From a virus, in IMG/VR virus record IMGVR_UViG_3300034102_002514, positions 1 to 39,129 of that record: a stretch of 39,129 nucleotides of DNA; one strand, written 5' to 3'. Numbering within the stretch: the first letter of the stretch is position 1; each line of letters starts with the position of its first letter. Shown in pieces: positions 1 through 8,182 of the stretch. The position numbers and the translations under genes were made by a program. The notes beneath the pieces are model-generated. The model worked only from the letters and a program-made list of their open reading frames with translations. It was not told the DNA's origin and did no database searches.

Positions 1-464
1 AACGTGATGAAATTATTGAACGTGTGCGTGAGTTCAAGTACGAATTCAAAGAGCGACCAGGCTGGGAAAAAGGCTCACCCAAGCGTGTGAACAACTTGAC
101 CAAGTACGGCAAGGAAGAAGAACGCCTAGGCAAAGCCAACATGCCCGGACATGTACGTGCGGCATTGAACTGGAACAACTTGCGAAGAATGAACTCTGAC
201 AACTACAGTATGCAAATCGTTGATGGCATGAAGACCATTGTGTGCAAACTCAGAAGCAATGCTCTGGGCTGGACCAGCATTGGCTATCCCACAGATGAGA
301 TGCACCTGCCGCAGTGGTTCAAGGATTTGCCTTTTGCTGACACAGAAATGGAAGCCACTGTGGTAGATCAAAAGATTGACAACTTGCTGGGCGTGTTGGA
401 CTGGGACTTGGCTGCGGCCACCAACACAGAAAACACATTTACATCATTATTTTCTTTTGAATGA
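1..464 (+). CDS. gp43: T4 gp43-like DNA polymerase, C-terminal fragment
   Basis: The reading frame is open to the left edge of the window (first full codon at base 3), so only about the last 154 residues are present. The segment resembles the thumb and C-terminus of T4-like family B DNA polymerases, with a stretch reading SNALGWTSIGYPTDE followed by LDNLLGVLDWD-like residues. The final residues FTSLFSFE look like the C-terminal clamp-binding peptide of T4 gp43, whose end also carries a SLFxxF element. The sliding clamp gene lies just downstream, as expected for a replication module. The exonuclease and palm domains are outside the window. The stop overlaps the next start (ATGA). The assignment rests on recalled family similarity rather than a search. 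Confidence 0.8.
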   Translation, partial: RDEIIERVREFKYEFKERPGWEKGSPKRVNNLTKYGKEEERLGKANMPGHVRAALNWNNLRRMNSDNYSMQIVDGMKTIVCKLRSNALGWTSIGYPTDEMHLPQWFKDLPFADTEMEATVVDQKIDNLLGVLDWDLAAATNTENTFTSLFSFE

Positions 465-1399
465 AACTCAGCGAACTGGTTGGCTACTTGAACTTGTTGG
501 ACAGCAATGAACTTGCTCCTGACTATCATGCGGCTGTCAAAAAGTTTCATGAAATAGGCCATGTGATTGCAAATCATGCAGTGCAAGTTGATGAATATGG
601 CAGTGCATTTGTTGAAAAAATCAACGCTATTGCTCGTGAATTTCAACATGCACAATCTGCCTTGGATGATCTCAAAGCCAATGTGCGTGAACAAATCTCA
701 GCACTCGAACCTGCACAGTATCAAGCCAGTCAACGACTGTACGAAGAAGAGATGTGCTACGAAACCACGGAGTACATCCTAAATCGACGACTCAGCATTG
801 ATCCTGACAGCCGACTGTTACTCACTGGGCGACTGCTACAGTACACAGATTGGCGATTGCCCGGACTGATCATGCGTCCAGGGCGTGAAAAGTTCATCGA
901 AGACTTGGTACCATTGGATCCATTGTATCTTGTGGATCAACATGAAGAACTATTGGATCCTGCTGTGCAAGCATTTACAACAGAATATCAACGCCGTCTA
1001 AGACCATATGTTATCAACGATTATGAACATGCTGATGCATTATGGCAATTGCCTGTCAACCAGTATGGATTGATATTTGCCTACAACTACTTTAACTACA
1101 AACCCATAAAGGTGTTGCGTCATTATTTAGACAGCATGTTTGCTAGACTCAGACCCGGCGGTGTGGCCATATTCACCTACAACGACTGCGATTGGGCACA
1201 TGGTGTGGCCTTGGCTGAGAAGAATTTCATGTGCTATACGCCTGGAAGAGAAATACAGGCCTATTGCAATCAAATTGGTTTTGAAATCCTTTCAGTCAAT
1301 CGTGGCCAAGGCGATATTGCCTGGATGGAAATACGCCGACCTGGCGAAATTGAATCCCTTAGAGGCGGGCAGAGCCTGGCCAAAATAGTTGCACATTAG
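461..1399 (+). CDS. methyltransferase-like protein with N-terminal coiled coil
   Basis: A 312-residue protein. Residues up to about 100 are charged and helical (heptad-like, probable coiled coil). The C-terminal half has a Rossmann-like end: YGLIFAYNYFNY, then LRHYLDSMFARLRPGGVAIFTY, which matches the post-motif-III RPGG region of class I SAM-dependent methyltransferases, then a GFEILSV strand near the end. A clear glycine-rich SAM motif I (GxGxG) is not visible, so catalytic competence is uncertain. It is coupled to the polymerase gene by a 4-bp overlap and ends with a tandem TAG-TAA stop, followed by a promoter for the clamp. The substrate is unknown. Confidence 0.55.
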   Translation: MKLSELVGYLNLLDSNELAPDYHAAVKKFHEIGHVIANHAVQVDEYGSAFVEKINAIAREFQHAQSALDDLKANVREQISALEPAQYQASQRLYEEEMCYETTEYILNRRLSIDPDSRLLLTGRLLQYTDWRLPGLIMRPGREKFIEDLVPLDPLYLVDQHEELLDPAVQAFTTEYQRRLRPYVINDYEHADALWQLPVNQYGLIFAYNYFNYKPIKVLRHYLDSMFARLRPGGVAIFTYNDCDWAHGVALAEKNFMCYTPGREIQAYCNQIGFEILSVNRGQGDIAWMEIRRPGEIESLRGGQSLAKIVAH

Positions 1400-1417
1400 T
1401 AAAAAAATCTATATAAT
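1389..1417 (+). promoter_or_regulatory. sigma70-type promoter for the sliding clamp gene
   Basis: TTGCAC at 1389-1394 and TATAAT at 1412-1417 are separated by exactly 17 bases. The -10 box lies 20 bases upstream of the clamp ATG, and a TAGGAG ribosome binding site lies between. This gives the clamp its own transcript. Confidence 0.7.
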
Positions 1418-1437
1418 CATACAACATAGGAGTATAC

Positions 1438-2160
1438 ATGAGAGATTATCTTAAAGACTTGGTAGAACACACACACGATCTTGGCTGCATTGACTTGATC
1501 AAAATCACCGGAGACGACAAAAGCACAGCCATTGTGGGTGTGGCAGAAGACTTGAGTGTGGTATTAGAAGGTGAATTTAAAAATCCACACCCAGATTTTA
1601 TTGGCACATTTGGCATGCCCAACTTGAACAAACTAAAAATCTTGTTAAACTTGCAAGAGTACAAAGAGAATGCCAAACTCAAATTAACTAAAAAAGCCAC
1701 AGGTGCACCTGATGGTATTGAGTTTGAAAATGCCACTGGGGACTTCCGCAACACATATCGTTTCATGGCAGCAGAGATTGTAAACGACAAACTCAAAACA
1801 CCCAAGTTCAAAGGTGTGACCTGGCACATTGAATTCGAACCCACTGTGGCTGCTATTCAGCGACTGCGTATGCAAGCACAGGCCAATGCCGAAGAACCCA
1901 ACTTTCAAGCCAAAACTGAAAACGGCGATTTGAAGTTTTTCTTTGGTGACCACTCAACACACGCTGGTAACTTCGTTTTCCATTCAGGTGTCAACGGTCA
2001 ATTGAAACGTGCTTGGAGTTGGCCGGCCTCACAGTTCATGGCTATCATGGCATTGACTGGGGACAAAACCATTCGCATCTCAGATGATGGTGCTGCCAAG
2101 ATCACTGTGGATTCAGGCGTGGCTGTTTACAACTACATTTTACCAGCACAAAGCAAATGA
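1438..2160 (+). CDS. gp45: T4 gp45-like sliding clamp
   Basis: A 240-residue protein, close to the usual length of about 220-230 for T4 gp45-type trimeric clamps. It opens with MRDYLKDLVEHTHDLGCIDLIKI and has the repeated beta/alpha pattern of a clamp, including GTFGMPNLNKLKILL, which resembles the conserved region of T4-like clamps. It would tether the DNA polymerase to DNA, and in T4 the clamp also activates late transcription. It has a dedicated promoter and a good ribosome binding site (TAGGAG). Its position right after the polymerase tail supports the call. The stop overlaps the next ORF by 4 bp. Confidence 0.85.
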   Translation: MRDYLKDLVEHTHDLGCIDLIKITGDDKSTAIVGVAEDLSVVLEGEFKNPHPDFIGTFGMPNLNKLKILLNLQEYKENAKLKLTKKATGAPDGIEFENATGDFRNTYRFMAAEIVNDKLKTPKFKGVTWHIEFEPTVAAIQRLRMQAQANAEEPNFQAKTENGDLKFFFGDHSTHAGNFVFHSGVNGQLKRAWSWPASQFMAIMALTGDKTIRISDDGAAKITVDSGVAVYNYILPAQSK

Positions 2161-2381
2161 TAAAATCAAAATTGATGCGTAACATTAACTATCATTATTT
2201 CAATGATAGGTACACATCAGCTTGGACGTTGAGATTGAAATTTCTTTACTTTTCTCTGCGTCATGACAAAGTAACAAACACTTGGCATCACTGTGTTAAA
2301 TTTATAAATGATTTAGATATTTTAGGTTTGTATCATGAAATAGATTGGAACACCAAAACAAAAACTCAAAATGCAAGATAA
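2157..2381 (+). CDS. small hypothetical protein between clamp and dpdA
   Basis: A 74-residue basic protein rich in aromatic residues (NYHYFNDRY, TWHHCVKF). It starts inside the clamp stop (ATGA overlap) and its last 11 bases overlap the start of the next gene, which is the usual coupling here. Base composition is clearly more AT-rich than either neighbour, which suggests a recently acquired gene or one under weak constraint. I do not recognise a family. It could be a chance ORF, but without it there would be a gap of about 210 bases in an otherwise packed operon. Confidence 0.5.
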   Translation: MIKSKLMRNINYHYFNDRYTSAWTLRLKFLYFSLRHDKVTNTWHHCVKFINDLDILGLYHEIDWNTKTKTQNAR

Positions 2382-3966
2382 TCTAACCGCCAAGCAAAAT
2401 GATTACGCTGTGTTCTTACCGGCTATATCAGGTTTCTATGCCACGTTTGTGGGCAAGCAACGCAACGAGCCGTATGTGGATCCTGCAAGGTTTCCACAAG
2501 GCTTGACTGACATGGAACAGATGAACTGGCTCAACAGTCAGAAGGCATTGTTTCCGTACAAGTGGTCACTGTACTCTGGTGGTCATGCCAACTTGGATTT
2601 AACCAAGCAAGATTGGTCAGAGGACATGGTTCGCAATCGCGAGCCAGGCACTTTCATGCTTGGCGACTCTGGTGGATTTCAGATTGCCAAAGGCCTGTGG
2701 GAAGGCGACTGGAGAGCCAACTCGGGTTGTGCCAAGGCCGAAAAGAAACGCAGTAGTATTCTAAAGTGGTTGGACACTATCAGCGACTATGGTATGATTC
2801 TTGATATCCCTACCTGGGTTATTCATGACAAAAAAGCCAGCGATGCTTGCGGTATCAAGACACTGCAAGAAGCAGTGGATGCTACCAAGTACAACAATGA
2901 ATACTTTATGCGGCATCGCCGAGGCAAAGCCAATGGTGGTGCTAAGTTCTTGAATGTGTTACAAGGTGATAATCACACGTCGGCAGAAACATGGTACCAA
3001 ACCATGAAACAATACTGTGACCCTGTGCAGTATCCAGACACACACTTTGATGGTTGGGCCATGGGTGGTCAGAACATGTGTGATGTGCATTTGGTGCTGA
3101 AACGTTTGATCGCACTCAAGTATGATGGATTACTACAACCTGGCGTACATGATTGGATGCACTTCTTGGGCACATCAAAGTTGGAATGGGCTGTGCTACT
3201 CACCGTGATTCAAAGAGCAGTTAGAAAATACGCTAACCCCGAATTTACTATCTCCTTTGATTGTGCCAGTCCATTCCTCGCCACAGCCAATGGACAAGTG
3301 TACTTTGAAAATGTGTTTGAACATGATTCCAAATGGTCATATCGCATGGCACCGTCAGCAGATGACAAAAAGTATTCCACAGACACACGCAAGTGGTCAG
3401 ATGGTGTGGTAGCAGATGGCATCTACCCACGTTGGGAAGATTCACCACTCAGCAACATGCTCAAGATGAAAGACATCTGTATCTACAAGGCAGGTACACC
3501 CAAACCAGGTGTTGTGCTCACAGAAGAAAACTTCCGAGACCCTAACTTGTATGATGTGTTGCCAGATGTCAACAAAAATGGCAAGTGGGGCAAGACATCA
3601 TGGGATTCGTTCTCATATGCATTGCTGATGGGTCATAATGTTTGGATGCACTTGACTGCTGTGCAAGAAGCCAACCGTCGCTTTGATGCAGGAGAACATC
3701 CTGCTATGATGCGCCGTAGTACTGGTGACTATGCCAAGTTTGAAGACATTGTGGAGGCCATATTTGCCGCACCCACACGTGAAGATTCAGAAGCCATTAT
3801 TGAATATTATGATGACTACTGGATGGAAATCGTGGGCACACGTGGCTTCAAAGGCAAAAAAGCCAAGAACGCACGTACCCAATTCAATGCACTGTTTGAG
3901 TACGAACAAACCGAACAAGAAGATTTTGATTCCGGTAAACTTGATACATTAGAGGCCACAACATGA
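2371..3966 (+). CDS. dpdA: DpdA-like 7-deazaguanine DNA transglycosylase (TGT superfamily)
   Basis: A 531-residue protein with tRNA-guanine transglycosylase (TGT) hallmarks. D99-S-G-G-F-Q104 matches the substrate-binding Asp motif, NVLQGD resembles the TGT VQG motif, FDGWAMGG matches the G(Y/F)AIGG motif, and FD297CASPF matches the nucleophile region (DCxxPxR in classical TGT). The zinc site of bacterial tRNA TGT is not obvious, and the length exceeds Tgt (about 375). Phage DpdA proteins exchange guanine in DNA for a 7-deazaguanine made by FolE, QueD and QueE, all encoded in this window. The predicted role is DNA hypermodification that protects the genome from host restriction. A role on tRNA cannot be excluded from sequence alone. 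Confidence 0.82.
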   Translation: MQDNLTAKQNDYAVFLPAISGFYATFVGKQRNEPYVDPARFPQGLTDMEQMNWLNSQKALFPYKWSLYSGGHANLDLTKQDWSEDMVRNREPGTFMLGDSGGFQIAKGLWEGDWRANSGCAKAEKKRSSILKWLDTISDYGMILDIPTWVIHDKKASDACGIKTLQEAVDATKYNNEYFMRHRRGKANGGAKFLNVLQGDNHTSAETWYQTMKQYCDPVQYPDTHFDGWAMGGQNMCDVHLVLKRLIALKYDGLLQPGVHDWMHFLGTSKLEWAVLLTVIQRAVRKYANPEFTISFDCASPFLATANGQVYFENVFEHDSKWSYRMAPSADDKKYSTDTRKWSDGVVADGIYPRWEDSPLSNMLKMKDICIYKAGTPKPGVVLTEENFRDPNLYDVLPDVNKNGKWGKTSWDSFSYALLMGHNVWMHLTAVQEANRRFDAGEHPAMMRRSTGDYAKFEDIVEAIFAAPTREDSEAIIEYYDDYWMEIVGTRGFKGKKAKNARTQFNALFEYEQTEQEDFDSGKLDTLEATT

Positions 3967-4490
3967 ACAGAGCAGGACATGAAAACGTAGATTTTTTTGT
4001 AGGAACAGAAGTAGAACGCACACCAGCATTTGGTCGACGCACACTGTTTGTGGTGGGGGTGCAACCTATCCAAAACATTCAAGATTGGTTGGACGATTAT
4101 CATTCCTATGAAGATCGATCTTATCATATCGAACACGTTTTCTTTGGTGCCAATCACAGTTTTGATCCGCAACAAGCCGAAGAATGGGCACAGTGGGAAC
4201 GCATGATCACACACTTTTTGGCACGTGGTTATCTTTGCACTTTGGACATTCCCATTAGTGCAGTGGAAGAGTTCAATGATGGTTCACTTTGTGACTACCG
4301 CAACTTCGTTCCGCAGATTCGAGTAAGTGTACCGTATACAAAACTGTGGAATTATAATACAATGTTAAAAATAGATGACAAGGACTTTGACGCTACCAAT
4401 CCCGGCGTCTGGTGCCACAGTCTACACAGCCTAATGAGCCGTGAGACATTTACTTCATGGGATGATTACAAAGGTGATAAGAAACTATGA
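3963..4490 (+). CDS. conserved hypothetical protein next to dpdA
   Basis: A 175-residue acidic protein overlapping the dpdA stop by 4 bp (ATGA). It contains FVGTEVERTPAFGRRTLFVVG, FFGANHSFD and, near the end, GVWCHSLHSLM. The alternating hydrophobic strands suggest an alpha/beta domain. I recognise no catalytic motif; the ATP-pyrophosphatase SGGxDS motif of QueC is absent. Tight coupling to dpdA suggests a role in the same modification pathway, but that is inference from position only. Confidence 0.6.
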   Translation: MNRAGHENVDFFVGTEVERTPAFGRRTLFVVGVQPIQNIQDWLDDYHSYEDRSYHIEHVFFGANHSFDPQQAEEWAQWERMITHFLARGYLCTLDIPISAVEEFNDGSLCDYRNFVPQIRVSVPYTKLWNYNTMLKIDDKDFDATNPGVWCHSLHSLMSRETFTSWDDYKGDKKL

Positions 4491-4795
4491 AATGGTTAGA
4501 CAACTGGATATTGAAACGTGCCAAGTATCTTAGAAACCGCGATGATACAATGACATCAGTGAATCGTATACAAACCTCATTGAGCAGCGGTAATGACGAT
4601 CGACCCAGCATTGGCGGCAGCAAGCACAGAATGAATTTTACTGTGTATCGTGCCAATGGTGGCATGATGGTAGAATACAACCGATATGATGATCGCAAGG
4701 ATCAACATCACTGTGAACTGCACATTGTACATCCAGATCAAGACCTTGGTGAGGCACTGGGCAAGATTGTAACATTTGAAAGTTTGAAATCATGA
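4487..4795 (+). CDS. small hypothetical protein
   Basis: A 102-residue basic protein beginning MKWLDNWILKRAKYLRNRDD and containing FTVYRANGGMMVEYNRYDDR, a beta-hairpin-like stretch. Translationally coupled on both sides by 4-bp overlaps. Small phage proteins of this pattern (an amphipathic N-terminal helix, then a short beta domain) are common in T4-like marine phages, but I assign no function. Confidence 0.6.
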   Translation: MKWLDNWILKRAKYLRNRDDTMTSVNRIQTSLSSGNDDRPSIGGSKHRMNFTVYRANGGMMVEYNRYDDRKDQHHCELHIVHPDQDLGEALGKIVTFESLKS

Positions 4796-5241
4796 ACCAA
4801 GTCGAAAGAGATCGAGCAGAACGTGTGATGAGTGAAGCCAAGCGACAGATCTGGGTCACATGGCAAAAAGAAGGCATCCATAAATATCCTGCGGCCGCAA
4901 CTGATCCTGCATTGGCCACTGGAGATGAATATGATGTATCGTTTCTTGCTAGTCCTCATCGTCACATGTTTCATTTCCGGGTGTGGATTGATGTGTTCCA
5001 CAATGACCGGGACGTGGAATTCATCCAATTCAAACGCTGGTGCGAGTCGCTGTATAGCGGTCACGGTGCCGTTCTAAGTCTTGACTACAAAAGTTGTGAG
5101 ATGATGGCAGACGACCTATATATACAGATAGCAACACGCTATCCTGGTCGTGTTGTGCATATTGAAGTGTCGGAAGACGGCGAAAATGGTGCACTGATCC
5201 GATACGAATTAACCAAACCCAACCTCAACATTGTCATCTAA
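4792..5241 (+). CDS. hypothetical protein, possible T-fold (QueD/PTPS-like) relative
   Basis: A 149-residue protein. Residues around HRHMFHFRVWIDVFH, a middle segment LSLDYKSCEMMADDLY and the end VVHIEVSEDGENG follow the order of tunnelling-fold enzymes such as QueD: paired His on a strand, a D-x-K-S-C-E helix, and a final strand with a conserved Glu. This is pattern-level inference; identity to QueD is not obvious and a bona fide queD gene lies at 12919. It is coupled to the gene upstream and sits in the dpdA block. It could also be an unrelated small phage protein. Confidence 0.5.
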   Translation: MNQVERDRAERVMSEAKRQIWVTWQKEGIHKYPAAATDPALATGDEYDVSFLASPHRHMFHFRVWIDVFHNDRDVEFIQFKRWCESLYSGHGAVLSLDYKSCEMMADDLYIQIATRYPGRVVHIEVSEDGENGALIRYELTKPNLNIVI

Positions 5242-5251
5242 GGAGAACAAC

Positions 5252-5476
5252 ATGGCAAGACCTACCTTTAAACCCAACCCCAAAGTCACAGAGATCCAAG
5301 AGGATCTTGAAGTGTACCTGGAATTCTGCCAGGACTATGGCTATCGTTATAACGAGGCCGATTTGTATAACTTCAAGAGTTATGCATGGCAACAATTCAA
5401 CAAATGGCATCAAGGCAAGAATGCCAAGAACATGTGGGATGAGGACACTCGTCGCTTTGCAGGCCACCGTGTATGA
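5252..5476 (+). CDS. small hypothetical protein
   Basis: A 74-residue basic protein starting MARPTFKPNPKVTEIQEDL. I chose the ATG at 5252 because AAGGAGAAC lies at the correct spacing; an in-frame ATG at 5231 overlaps the gene upstream and lacks one. The middle is rich in Tyr and charged residues (CQDYGYRYNEADLYNFKSY). No family recognised. Confidence 0.65.
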   Translation: MARPTFKPNPKVTEIQEDLEVYLEFCQDYGYRYNEADLYNFKSYAWQQFNKWHQGKNAKNMWDEDTRRFAGHRV

Positions 5477-5524
5477 GCAGCGATGCTGCTGGAAATTAAA
5501 TACTTTATTAGAAAAATTATACAG

Positions 5525-6238
5525 ATGAAATTGTTAATTAGTGGATGTTCATTCTCGTCTGGATGGGGATTCAACGTTGACAACATTCATCAACATTGGC
5601 CTAATCAGATAGCAAAAAAACTAAACGCAGATTTGGTAAATGTAAGTGCTGCTGGGTATGACAATCAGGGTATTTTTTTAAACTTTATTAGAAAAATTGT
5701 TGAACTTGAGTTTGATCTGTGTTTGCTACAAGTTACCGATCTTACCCGAGTAGTGCTCAGTCCAAATGTTCATGGTTATAAATTAGTTAACCAAACTAAC
5801 ATATCTAATGATTTGCTAACTGACGCCGAGTACTGGGATTGGTATAAAAAATTTGCGATACTTAATCAAGGAATGGAGCACTGGGAACGATTTATTAATA
5901 TAGTTTGTACCATACAGGAATTGGTGAAACAAGGAAAAAAAATTAAATTCGTAAACGGATTGCTATCATGGGATCGGGAACTGTTTGAACAACCAACTAA
6001 ATCAAAATTTATACAAAGTACAATTGATTTTGACAACATCATTGATTCTGACATTGACAAATTTACAAAAATTATGTATAATCAAGCACAGACTATAGAT
6101 TTAGATTTATGGATCAATCCGTTTGTTCCTCTTAACAACTTGCAAGTTGATATGATTTCTATCAGCGATCCTCATCCTGGTTTAAAAAGTCAACAAATTT
6201 TTACTGATTTAATATATAAGGGTATTACTCATGCGTAA
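5525..6238 (+). CDS. SGNH/GDSL hydrolase-like protein 1
   Basis: A 237-residue protein. It opens MKLLISGCSFSSGWGFN, the block I Gly-x-Ser of SGNH hydrolases, has SAAGYDNQGI (the block II/III Gly and Asn region), and ends with SDPHPGLKSQQIFTDLI, the catalytic Asp-x-x-His block V. I chose the ATG at 5525 because the family motif follows at once; an earlier in-frame ATG (5483) only adds a poorly conserved leader. The gene is far more AT-rich than its neighbours, which suggests recent transfer. SGNH enzymes deacylate sugars or lipids. It sits beside glycosyltransferase-like genes, so editing of a glycan or acyl group is plausible. Confidence 0.7.
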   Translation: MKLLISGCSFSSGWGFNVDNIHQHWPNQIAKKLNADLVNVSAAGYDNQGIFLNFIRKIVELEFDLCLLQVTDLTRVVLSPNVHGYKLVNQTNISNDLLTDAEYWDWYKKFAILNQGMEHWERFINIVCTIQELVKQGKKIKFVNGLLSWDRELFEQPTKSKFIQSTIDFDNIIDSDIDKFTKIMYNQAQTIDLDLWINPFVPLNNLQVDMISISDPHPGLKSQQIFTDLIYKGITHA

Positions 6239-7445
6239 ACTATATTACATGGGCCTTGAAAGTTATGAGGCCCGTTACACACTGCAACTAACAGAGTGGA
6301 ATCGACGTGTGTTTGATCAGCGTGGCCTGGATGTGGTCTACGTGCCAGGCTCCACCATTGACAACACACAGAGCATCAGTGTTGGGCAGGTCTTGGACGC
6401 ACATGGTCGCAGTTACTTCTCCATGAGCCAAATGATGAACTTGGTTCAGCTGATGAAGAATGGTGCGGTCACTGCAGAAGATGTCATCTACTTTGAAGAC
6501 ATGTTTCAACCTGGCATTGAAAGTCTTGGTTATATCATGGACCAGATTCCCGCAGAACAGCGTCCTCGCATTTATGTACGCTGTCTAGCACAGGCCATTG
6601 ACCCCGATGACTTTGTGCATGTGTGGGGCATGGCCGGATGGATGAGTTTATATGAACAAATGGTCAATGAAATCGTATCTAAATCTAATGGTGGAGTTCT
6701 TGCCACCAACGAAGAAATGGTTGCACACATGCGTATTGCAGGTTGGACTGCTCCAATCTACAACATATCAGGCCTGGCGTTTGGCAAAGAGGAAGTGCTG
6801 GAACGAATTGGTGGTAGTGCAAACATTCGACCATTTGAAGATCGTCCAAGCCGTGTGGGATTTGCCGCACGTTTTGACCAAGAAAAACAACCTGGCTTCT
6901 TCATGGACCTGATTGACATGTTCTATGATCAATACCCAGTAGTTGTGGAGTTCTGTATCTATTCTGGTGGACCATTGCGTAGCAACAATCCTGAGTATGT
7001 GACTCGTGCCAGGGCTATGGAAGCAGAGGGCAAGTTAAAAATCTACGACAACATCACCAAGAACGAATACTATGCTCATCTCAATAATACTCGTGTCCTA
7101 TTTAATTGTGCTTTACAAGATTGGGTCTCAAACACAGTCAGTGAAGCCGATACTCTTGGTTGTAATGTGTTATATCCTGCTTATCGCAGCTTTCCAGAAA
7201 CTTTTGCCAATGATCCCAACAGGCTCTATGTTCCTTGGTCAATAGATGACGCTTACCACAAAATGCAAAACTTGCTACGAGCATCACATCACAACATGGG
7301 CTTGATCTCAGACTGGAACAATGGCACCGTGGATCGTGTGGTTGATATTATTACTGGTGGGGGTGAGCAATGGAATAGAGCAGGAGCACGATATCGTGAC
7401 CATACTGCTGAAGCCAAATATCATGTGGTAAAGGTTGAAAAATGA
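6231..7445 (+). CDS. GT-B glycosyltransferase-like protein
   Basis: A 404-residue protein that begins MRKLYYMGLESYEARYTLQL. The C-terminal half contains RVGFAARFDQEKQPGFFMDLI (start of the second Rossmann domain in family 1/4-type enzymes), KIYDNITKNEYYAHLNNTRV and a late SNTVSEADTLGCNVLYP segment corresponding to the E-x7-E-like donor site (Ser/Thr then EA..LGC). The size fits a GT-B enzyme. It overlaps the SGNH gene by 8 bp and the methyltransferase by 4 bp. Possible acceptors are DNA bases, a capsid glycan or a lipid; nothing in the sequence decides. Confidence 0.65.
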   Translation: MRKLYYMGLESYEARYTLQLTEWNRRVFDQRGLDVVYVPGSTIDNTQSISVGQVLDAHGRSYFSMSQMMNLVQLMKNGAVTAEDVIYFEDMFQPGIESLGYIMDQIPAEQRPRIYVRCLAQAIDPDDFVHVWGMAGWMSLYEQMVNEIVSKSNGGVLATNEEMVAHMRIAGWTAPIYNISGLAFGKEEVLERIGGSANIRPFEDRPSRVGFAARFDQEKQPGFFMDLIDMFYDQYPVVVEFCIYSGGPLRSNNPEYVTRARAMEAEGKLKIYDNITKNEYYAHLNNTRVLFNCALQDWVSNTVSEADTLGCNVLYPAYRSFPETFANDPNRLYVPWSIDDAYHKMQNLLRASHHNMGLISDWNNGTVDRVVDIITGGGEQWNRAGARYRDHTAEAKYHVVKVEK

Positions 7446-8182
7446 TTGTAAAAGGAAATGTAAATGGATATGACAAAGATCGATTTAAACTTGATTTTGC
7501 CAGTCATAATATTTACTTAGAAGGAATCAAAAAAGACAAATCGCTTAACAGTGCTACCTTACAATTTGATTCTTTTTTTCCTTTTAAAACAATGGTTGAC
7601 CCAAAAATGGACAATGATCTTAGTACTCCAAGATTGATAAACTTGCAATTAAACTCAAGTTTTTCAATGGCACCGTTGTATTACTTAGATCTTTTACTAA
7701 AACAAAACCCAACTTCTATTATAGACATTGGGTGCGGCGCAAATATGTTCAAACGTATAATACCATGTATTCATGGTATTGACCCTGTGCCCGACAATCC
7801 ACATGCTGATGAAGTTGGGTCTTTTGATAGTGAATTTTCCCGAGCACACAAAGACGAATACGAAAGTGTATTTGCAATAAATTCAGTGCATTTTGTTTCG
7901 TTGAGCAATTTTGAAAAAAGAATGTTAGAGTTTATTAACATTGTAAAACCTGGTGGTCGAGGATTTGTAACTTTTAATGCCACTAGAATGCTAGAACTTA
8001 CCAGCAAAGAAGAACTTGAACAGTTGTTTTCTACTCAAATAATAAACGGACCATTGGTAATTAATTACGTTAGAAATATAATACAAAATATATCAGTAAA
8101 ATTTTTAGTGATAGATTTATACATTGATAAAGAAATAAATGAAATAATGAATGGAAACATAAGATTGGTATTTGAAAAATGA
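7442..8182 (+). CDS. SAM-dependent methyltransferase
   Basis: A 246-residue class I methyltransferase. TSIIDIGCGANMFKRII is motif I (DIGCGxN); PCIHGIDPVPDNPHAD covers motif II; YESVFAINSVHFVSL is motif IV; and IVKPGGRGFVTFNA is the post-motif PGG region. The N-terminal 80 residues, rich in Lys and Asn, may form the acceptor-binding part. The gene is AT-rich like 5525-6238 while the GT gene between them is not, so this operon is compositionally a mosaic. The acceptor is unknown. Confidence 0.75.
   Translation: MIVKGNVNGYDKDRFKLDFASHNIYLEGIKKDKSLNSATLQFDSFFPFKTMVDPKMDNDLSTPRLINLQLNSSFSMAPLYYLDLLLKQNPTSIIDIGCGANMFKRIIPCIHGIDPVPDNPHADEVGSFDSEFSRAHKDEYESVFAINSVHFVSLSNFEKRMLEFINIVKPGGRGFVTFNATRMLELTSKEELEQLFSTQIINGPLVINYVRNIIQNISVKFLVIDLYIDKEINEIMNGNIRLVFEK

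Noticed and set aside
24-464. A complete gene starting at the GTG at 24
   Set aside because: The frame is open to the window edge and the content is a polymerase C-terminus, so it is a fragment.
3963-4490. QueC or another preQ0-forming enzyme next to dpdA
   Set aside because: No ATP-pyrophosphatase motif (SGGxDS) and no zinc-binding Cys cluster is present.
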